A stretch of DNA of 30,243 nucleotides from NCBI GenBank assembly GCA_964369995.1, contig CAYJHH010000019.1, forward strand, positions 1 to 30,243, read 5' to 3'. Below are positions 27,084-30,243 of this stretch, one piece after another. Within the stretch, counting starts at the first letter, position 1. Each line of letters opens with the position of its first letter. The translations under genes were made by a program, and so were the position numbers. The notes under the pieces are model-generated. The model had not been told where the DNA came from. It ran no database searches and saw only the letters and a program-made list of their open reading frames with translations. The DNA is from CAYJAD01 sp964369995. GTDB taxonomy: Bacteria > Desulfobacterota > Desulfovibrionia > Desulfovibrionales > Desulfovibrionaceae.

Positions 27084-28310
27084 TCAATTATGAATATAAA
27101 AAACCGTGCCGCCAATGCCAAGCAAAGCCACCATAAGGCGTGAGAATTGCATGGTAAAGACCACAATGCAAGCTATATTGGGCGGAAAAATAGCCAAACT
27201 TGTGGCCAAATTTCTGCGTAAACTGCGTATGGGATTGCCCACAGCACTGGCCACCAGCATGGCCAATAATATTTGCGCGTTGGTGATAAAGCCTTCTGCG
27301 CGCAGATTTGCGGCCACGGCGGAGGATTGAATAAGGCCACCAATTTGCGTAGCCACAATGGAAATGGCTTCAGCGGGAAAAAATGTATGAATATTTGCCG
27401 GCACAAGGTCATTCCAAAAATCAAATGCGCCAATTTTAAGAAGCCATTCAATGCCAAGCATAAGCGGTACGGTGATACAAGCAAGGCGAAATACAAGACG
27501 TAAAGCGCGTAGTATAGCTTTTTTTATGGTTTTATTCCAAGGTGTTACCCTAAAGGTCATCTCTTTTGTGCTGCCTGTGCTTGCAAGCAGTGTTTGTTGA
27601 TCCACACGCCATCTATTCCACATGAAAACCATTAAAATCACAAAAAATCCACCGGAAATTTGTATGGAAAAAAAGAGTATTCCCGGCATGCCAATGGTTG
27701 CAATGACAGGTATTATCACTCGCAGGGAATGCGATACATAGGATAAAAAACTATTGGCCATGCCGCCGGCAATGAGCGCTGAGGTAGGAATTTGCCCTTG
27801 AGTATGGCTGGTAATAAGCATGGTATTGGCTGCGGCGGTAGATACCAAGGCTGTGGGCATGGCAAGCCCCACGGCCTCTGGTAAACGAGCAAAGCGGGTT
27901 AAGGTACCCATAAATTTAGCTAAAAATCTATGCCAACAGCGCAATTCAATAACTGCACCTATAAAAGCAGCTATACTTACAATGGTGAACAGGCGCGTAA
28001 AAGACTGTAATTTTGTCAAAAATTTCTGCCATAAAGTTTTTTCTGTCTTCTTTTTCTCCGTCTTTAAGGCGCTTTGCGAAGCTTGAGCAAGAGGTTTTTC
28101 TTGCACCTGTGTTTGCCCTTGCGGCGCGCTGGCAATGGCATGTTGTTCCGCCGTTTTGCTTGCTATGATTGCGGAGGAAGAGTGCATTTTTCTGCTACTT
28201 TCCGGCATATATATCATAAGATAGGCGGAAAAGGTCAGCGCTAAAAAAAACCACAGGAGCTGCCACGGCTTTTTCCAGGGAGGCATGGCTGTTTTGTCCC
28301 CCCTGTTCAT
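27084..28310 (-). CDS. polytopic membrane protein, nucleoside-recognition (Gate) domain type, in the cobalamin operon
   Basis: This 408-residue protein has one N-terminal membrane segment (~15-35) and then a polar, Gln/Ala/Lys-rich stretch (~36-100). Two hydrophobic blocks follow: ~105-232 (several helices, with MPTALVSTAAANTML and AGGMANSFLSYVSHSLRV) and ~265-405 (with SAVAANLRAEG and SAVGNPIRSLRRN). The paired blocks with small-residue/Asn motifs resemble Gate-domain permeases, by eye only. Its ATG overlaps the cbiL stop (ATGA), and cbiC follows after 12 bp, so it is embedded in the pathway. No CbiMNQO cobalt transporter is present, so transport of cobalt or a corrinoid precursor is a reasonable guess. 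The substrate is unknown. Confidence 0.8.
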   Translation of the reverse strand: MNRGDKTAMPPWKKPWQLLWFFLALTFSAYLMIYMPESSRKMHSSSAIIASKTAEQHAIASAPQGQTQVQEKPLAQASQSALKTEKKKTEKTLWQKFLTKLQSFTRLFTIVSIAAFIGAVIELRCWHRFLAKFMGTLTRFARLPEAVGLAMPTALVSTAAANTMLITSHTQGQIPTSALIAGGMANSFLSYVSHSLRVIIPVIATIGMPGILFFSIQISGGFFVILMVFMWNRWRVDQQTLLASTGSTKEMTFRVTPWNKTIKKAILRALRLVFRLACITVPLMLGIEWLLKIGAFDFWNDLVPANIHTFFPAEAISIVATQIGGLIQSSAVAANLRAEGFITNAQILLAMLVASAVGNPIRSLRRNLATSLAIFPPNIACIVVFTMQFSRLMVALLGIGGTVFYIHN

Positions 28311-29008
28311 TTTTTTTTCACCATCATTAAGGAATAATAGATGTCATCACGCTTTTCGATGTGGTCTATATCTCGTAAAAGTATTTGATTTTCCATGCCA
28401 AGACATTCGCCATAGGTAATTTCTATATTTTCTTCTTGGCGCAGACGATCAAGGAGGGCAGAACGACTGCGATAGGTTTTGAGCAATATGGTGGTGGATT
28501 TTTCTGGGAAGGTAAGATGTTGTGCGGTTTCGGCCTTAAAAGAAGGGATAATGCGAAGCATTTCTTTATCTTCCACTAAAACTTGTGCAGATTTTGCCGC
28601 CAACGTTGCAAAAGAGGTAATGCCAGGCACCACCTCCACCTCCACATGGGGTAAGGCTTCTTGAATAATTTGTAAAATATAGCCAAAGGTACTGTATGTT
28701 AATGCATCGCCCAAGGTGGCAAAGGCACAATGCTTACCTTGTGTAAGGCAGTCGATGATCTCCTGCGCATTTTCTTGTACCTTTGCAAAACGCACGGCAT
28801 GGTCTTTAGACATGCTAAAGGTTTGTAAGCGTACTTCACCACGAGGCTTTGCAGTATTAACCACATCCAAAGAAATGCTATTTTGGGCATTTTTTGAAAT
28901 AACAGTAAAAATAACATCAGCTTCTTGTAAAACTTCCACAGCCCGTAACGTTAAATATTTAGGGTCGCCGGAGCCAATACTTACGCCAAAAAATTTACCA
29001 AGATTCAT
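28307..29008 (-). CDS. cbiL: cobalt-precorrin-2 C20-methyltransferase
   Basis: This 233-residue SAM-dependent tetrapyrrole methylase acts on cobalt-precorrin-2. The N-terminal glycine motif GVSIGSGDPKYLTLRA (8-23), TLGDALTYSTFGY (~98-110) and VVPGITSFA are diagnostic. AAAGG about 6 nt before ATG 29006-29008 fixes the start. It lies 103 bp after cbiK, beyond the hairpin at 29059-29107, and overlaps the membrane-protein gene by 4 nt. Confidence 0.92.
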   Translation of the reverse strand: MNLGKFFGVSIGSGDPKYLTLRAVEVLQEADVIFTVISKNAQNSISLDVVNTAKPRGEVRLQTFSMSKDHAVRFAKVQENAQEIIDCLTQGKHCAFATLGDALTYSTFGYILQIIQEALPHVEVEVVPGITSFATLAAKSAQVLVEDKEMLRIIPSFKAETAQHLTFPEKSTTILLKTYRSRSALLDRLRQEENIEITYGECLGMENQILLRDIDHIEKRDDIYYSLMMVKKK

Positions 29009-29058
29009 CGTGTACCTTTATATATGCATGCCCTAAGCAGGCTTTATTTTGTGAGGAA

Positions 29059-29107
29059 GGGCTTGCACTCTGGCATAACAAGTAATGTGAAGCCAGAGTG
29101 CAAGCCC
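29059..29107 (-). terminator. perfect 16-bp stem-loop between cbiK and cbiL
   Basis: GGGCTTGCACTCTGGC (29059-29074) is perfectly complementary to GCCAGAGTGCAAGCCC (29092-29107), with a 17-nt loop. Read leftward it starts 4 bp after the cbiK stop and is followed by TTCCTCACAAAATAAAG, which lacks a U-tract. It is more likely an mRNA 3'-end stabiliser, processing site or partial terminator than a full stop, since cbiL has no clear promoter of its own. Confidence 0.5.
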
Positions 29108-29111
29108 ATGA

Positions 29112-29987
29112 TTAGTCAGCTTTAACTATGGGAGCAAGGTCAAGGTAGGCCTCTTGAGCGTGACGCAGATAAATGTCACGAATGCCTTGTAATTGTCCTA
29201 AGCCTGTGAGGTTTTGACGTATTTCAAAGCCTTCTTTTTTAAGCAAAGAAGCCCAAGAGTCTTCCTCTGGCCCCACGAGGTCATTCACAGCATGATCTCC
29301 TGCCACTATCATAAAGGGCATAAGCCATACGGTTTTTACCTTACTGGCTTTTAAAGCGGCAAGGGCATCGTCAAAGGTGAGGGCTCCTTCCACGCAAGCA
29401 AGGTGTACATTTTTATCCGCAGCGTTAAAAGCATGGGCGGCGGCTAAAAGCACCAAATCACCGGGGCCGTGATTATTGCCATGACCCATGAGTAAAACAG
29501 CTTCGTTACTTTTTCGTTCTGCAGGAAGGGAGCTAAGCACCACCTTCACGGTATCGTGGAGGTCTTTTTTAGATACAAGTAAGGGATCGCCCAGTTTAGC
29601 AGAAGCAAAGCGTGTGGGATTATTAACGATGTGTCTTACCATCATGCGCTCTGTTTCCATAAATTCTGCGGCAGGTGCCACATGGAAAGATTGCACGGTA
29701 AGATTGGTAACGCCTTCCTTGGCCAGAGCGTTTAAACCCTCTTCAATGGAATAGACAAGCGTACCTTGTTTTTTGAGTTTTTTACGAATAATCTCTGAGG
29801 TGTAGGCTACAACCACAGGGCCTTTTGCACCATAAGCTTTTTTAAAATCAGCTTCAAGGGCGTCCAAGGCCACTTGCGCACTGGGGACAGTTGTACCAAA
29901 CATAACTAGCAATATGCCTTCTTTAGCAAGCGCCGGGCTTGCTGTAAAAAGGACACAGGCCAAGAGTAAGAGACAAAAGCGTTTCAT
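29112..29987 (-). CDS. cbiK: periplasmic sirohydrochlorin cobaltochelatase (CbiK-P type)
   Basis: This 291-residue enzyme inserts Co2+ into sirohydrochlorin, the first committed step of the anaerobic pathway. A clear signal peptide ends ASPALA|KEG, with cleavage after residue 21. This places it in the periplasm, as known for the Desulfovibrio CbiK-P form. Likely metal-site residues are H169 in LLMGHGNNHGPGD, E200 in CVEGAL and H232 in AGDHAVNDL. The frame opens at 30035, but that ATG sits in a leader hairpin. ATG 29985-29987 has AAGGAG 4 nt upstream and begins exactly at the signal peptide. It heads the operon, directly behind the cobalamin riboswitch. Confidence 0.93.
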   Translation of the reverse strand: MKRFCLLLLACVLFTASPALAKEGILLVMFGTTVPSAQVALDALEADFKKAYGAKGPVVVAYTSEIIRKKLKKQGTLVYSIEEGLNALAKEGVTNLTVQSFHVAPAAEFMETERMMVRHIVNNPTRFASAKLGDPLLVSKKDLHDTVKVVLSSLPAERKSNEAVLLMGHGNNHGPGDLVLLAAAHAFNAADKNVHLACVEGALTFDDALAALKASKVKTVWLMPFMIVAGDHAVNDLVGPEEDSWASLLKKEGFEIRQNLTGLGQLQGIRDIYLRHAQEAYLDLAPIVKAD

Positions 29988-29991
29988 GAGG

Positions 29992-29997
29992 CTCCTT
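29992..29997 (-). promoter_or_regulatory. ribosome binding site that decides the cbiK start
   Basis: AAGGAG on the minus strand lies 4 nt before ATG 29985-29987. This is the only good initiation site near the signal-peptide start and the likely target of riboswitch control. Confidence 0.6.
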
Positions 29998-30019
29998 CGA
30001 CCCAAACATCGTAGGTCTA

Positions 30020-30040
30020 AAAGTATGTTTAACATACTTT
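30020..30040 (-). promoter_or_regulatory. AT-rich hairpin between riboswitch and cbiK
   Basis: AAAGTATGT (30020-30028) and ACATACTTT (30032-30040) form a perfect 9-bp stem with a 3-nt loop, followed leftward by TTAGACC. It lacks GC pairs and a long U-tract, so it is at best a weak terminator. It could be part of the expression platform. Confidence 0.35.
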
Positions 30041-30047
30041 ATATAAT

Positions 30048-30160
30048 ATTTTAGGCTGGTTCCCGACTATGATGTATGAATAACTACAACATCTGTACGG
30101 TTGCGAGTCAGTGTCGATTTTAACGAACTTCCCATTCAAGTAAAAATTACACCTAAAACG
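30048..30160 (-). ncRNA. cobalamin riboswitch aptamer
   Basis: Read on the minus strand, the outer stem pairs TTTTAGG (near 30152-30158) with CCTAAAA (near 30049-30055). Between them are the conserved AATGGGAA core segment (around 30129-30136), the ACTCGCAACCGT segment (30097-30108), and the B12-box-like AGTCGGGAACCAGCC (30054-30068). These occur in the order of the family consensus. It sits in the leader of cbiK and should turn the biosynthesis operon off when adenosylcobalamin is abundant. Confidence 0.85.
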
Positions 30161-30182
30161 TGTTACACAATGTCTTCACGAG

Positions 30183-30211
30183 CGTATAAAACATTATTTC
30201 AGAAGAATCAA
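30183..30211 (-). promoter_or_regulatory. candidate sigma-70 promoter of the cobalamin operon
   Basis: On the minus strand TTGATT (30206-30211) and TATACG (30183-30188) are separated by 17 nt, each a 4/6 consensus match. Transcription would start about 15 nt before the riboswitch, which is the expected arrangement. Confidence 0.5.
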
Positions 30212-30243
30212 GAAGTAAAAATAGGATGATATTTATAGAAAAT

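Noticed and set aside
29988..30035. CbiK start at 30035
   Set aside because: This ATG lies inside the AT-rich leader hairpin, lacks a ribosome site and would bury the signal peptide behind 16 extra residues.
1..30243. CRISPR arrays, insertion sequences, tRNA or rRNA genes
   Set aside because: No regularly spaced short repeats outside the adhesin coding repeats, no transposase-like frame, and no tRNA or rRNA pattern recognised.

Overview
The window looks like chromosome from a sulfate-reducer-type deltaproteobacterium, most likely Desulfovibrionaceae. The clues are a secreted CbiK-type cobaltochelatase, an anaerobic (cobalt-early) cobalamin operon, a giant VCBS/RTX adhesin, a large MCP with a Cys-rich PAS domain, and a DMSO-reductase-family oxidoreductase pair. 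Base composition is moderate, with AT-rich intergenic regions. This placement is inferred from gene content; no rRNA or tRNA gene is present to confirm it. Every convincing complete gene lies on the minus strand.

Region 1 (1-4062): a molybdopterin oxidoreductase catalytic subunit (271-3324) and its four-cluster ferredoxin-like partner (3331-4062). Neither has a Tat leader and no membrane anchor gene follows. A strong inverted repeat lies downstream at 91-123. Region 2 (4172-6657): a methyl-accepting chemotaxis protein with its own intrinsic terminator. Region 3 (7075-13600): one very large type I-secreted adhesin, interrupted by a 100-N assembly gap exactly where near-identical VCBS repeats flank it. 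It has a LapA-like N-terminus carrying a PAAG motif, a VWA domain and C-terminal RTX repeats. A consensus promoter lies about 250 nt upstream, giving a long structured leader.

Region 4 (13810-30211): a cobalamin operon of about 15 kb read right to left from a promoter and a cobalamin riboswitch. The order is cbiK (periplasmic), cbiL, a Gate-type membrane protein, cbiC, cbiD, cbiET fusion, cbiFGH triple fusion, cbiA, cbiP, cbiB, a HAD phosphatase, cobU, cobD, then a DUF5672 glycosyltransferase-like gene. Together these insert cobalt into sirohydrochlorin, methylate and contract the ring, amidate it, attach the aminopropanol-phosphate arm and activate it as GDP-cobinamide. Missing from the window are a precorrin-6A reductase (CbiJ/CobK), CobS, CobT and a classical alpha-ribazole phosphatase. 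The most interesting open items are the unassigned membrane protein and the HAD phosphatase in this operon, the triple-fusion enzyme, and the possible LapG-type release site in the adhesin.
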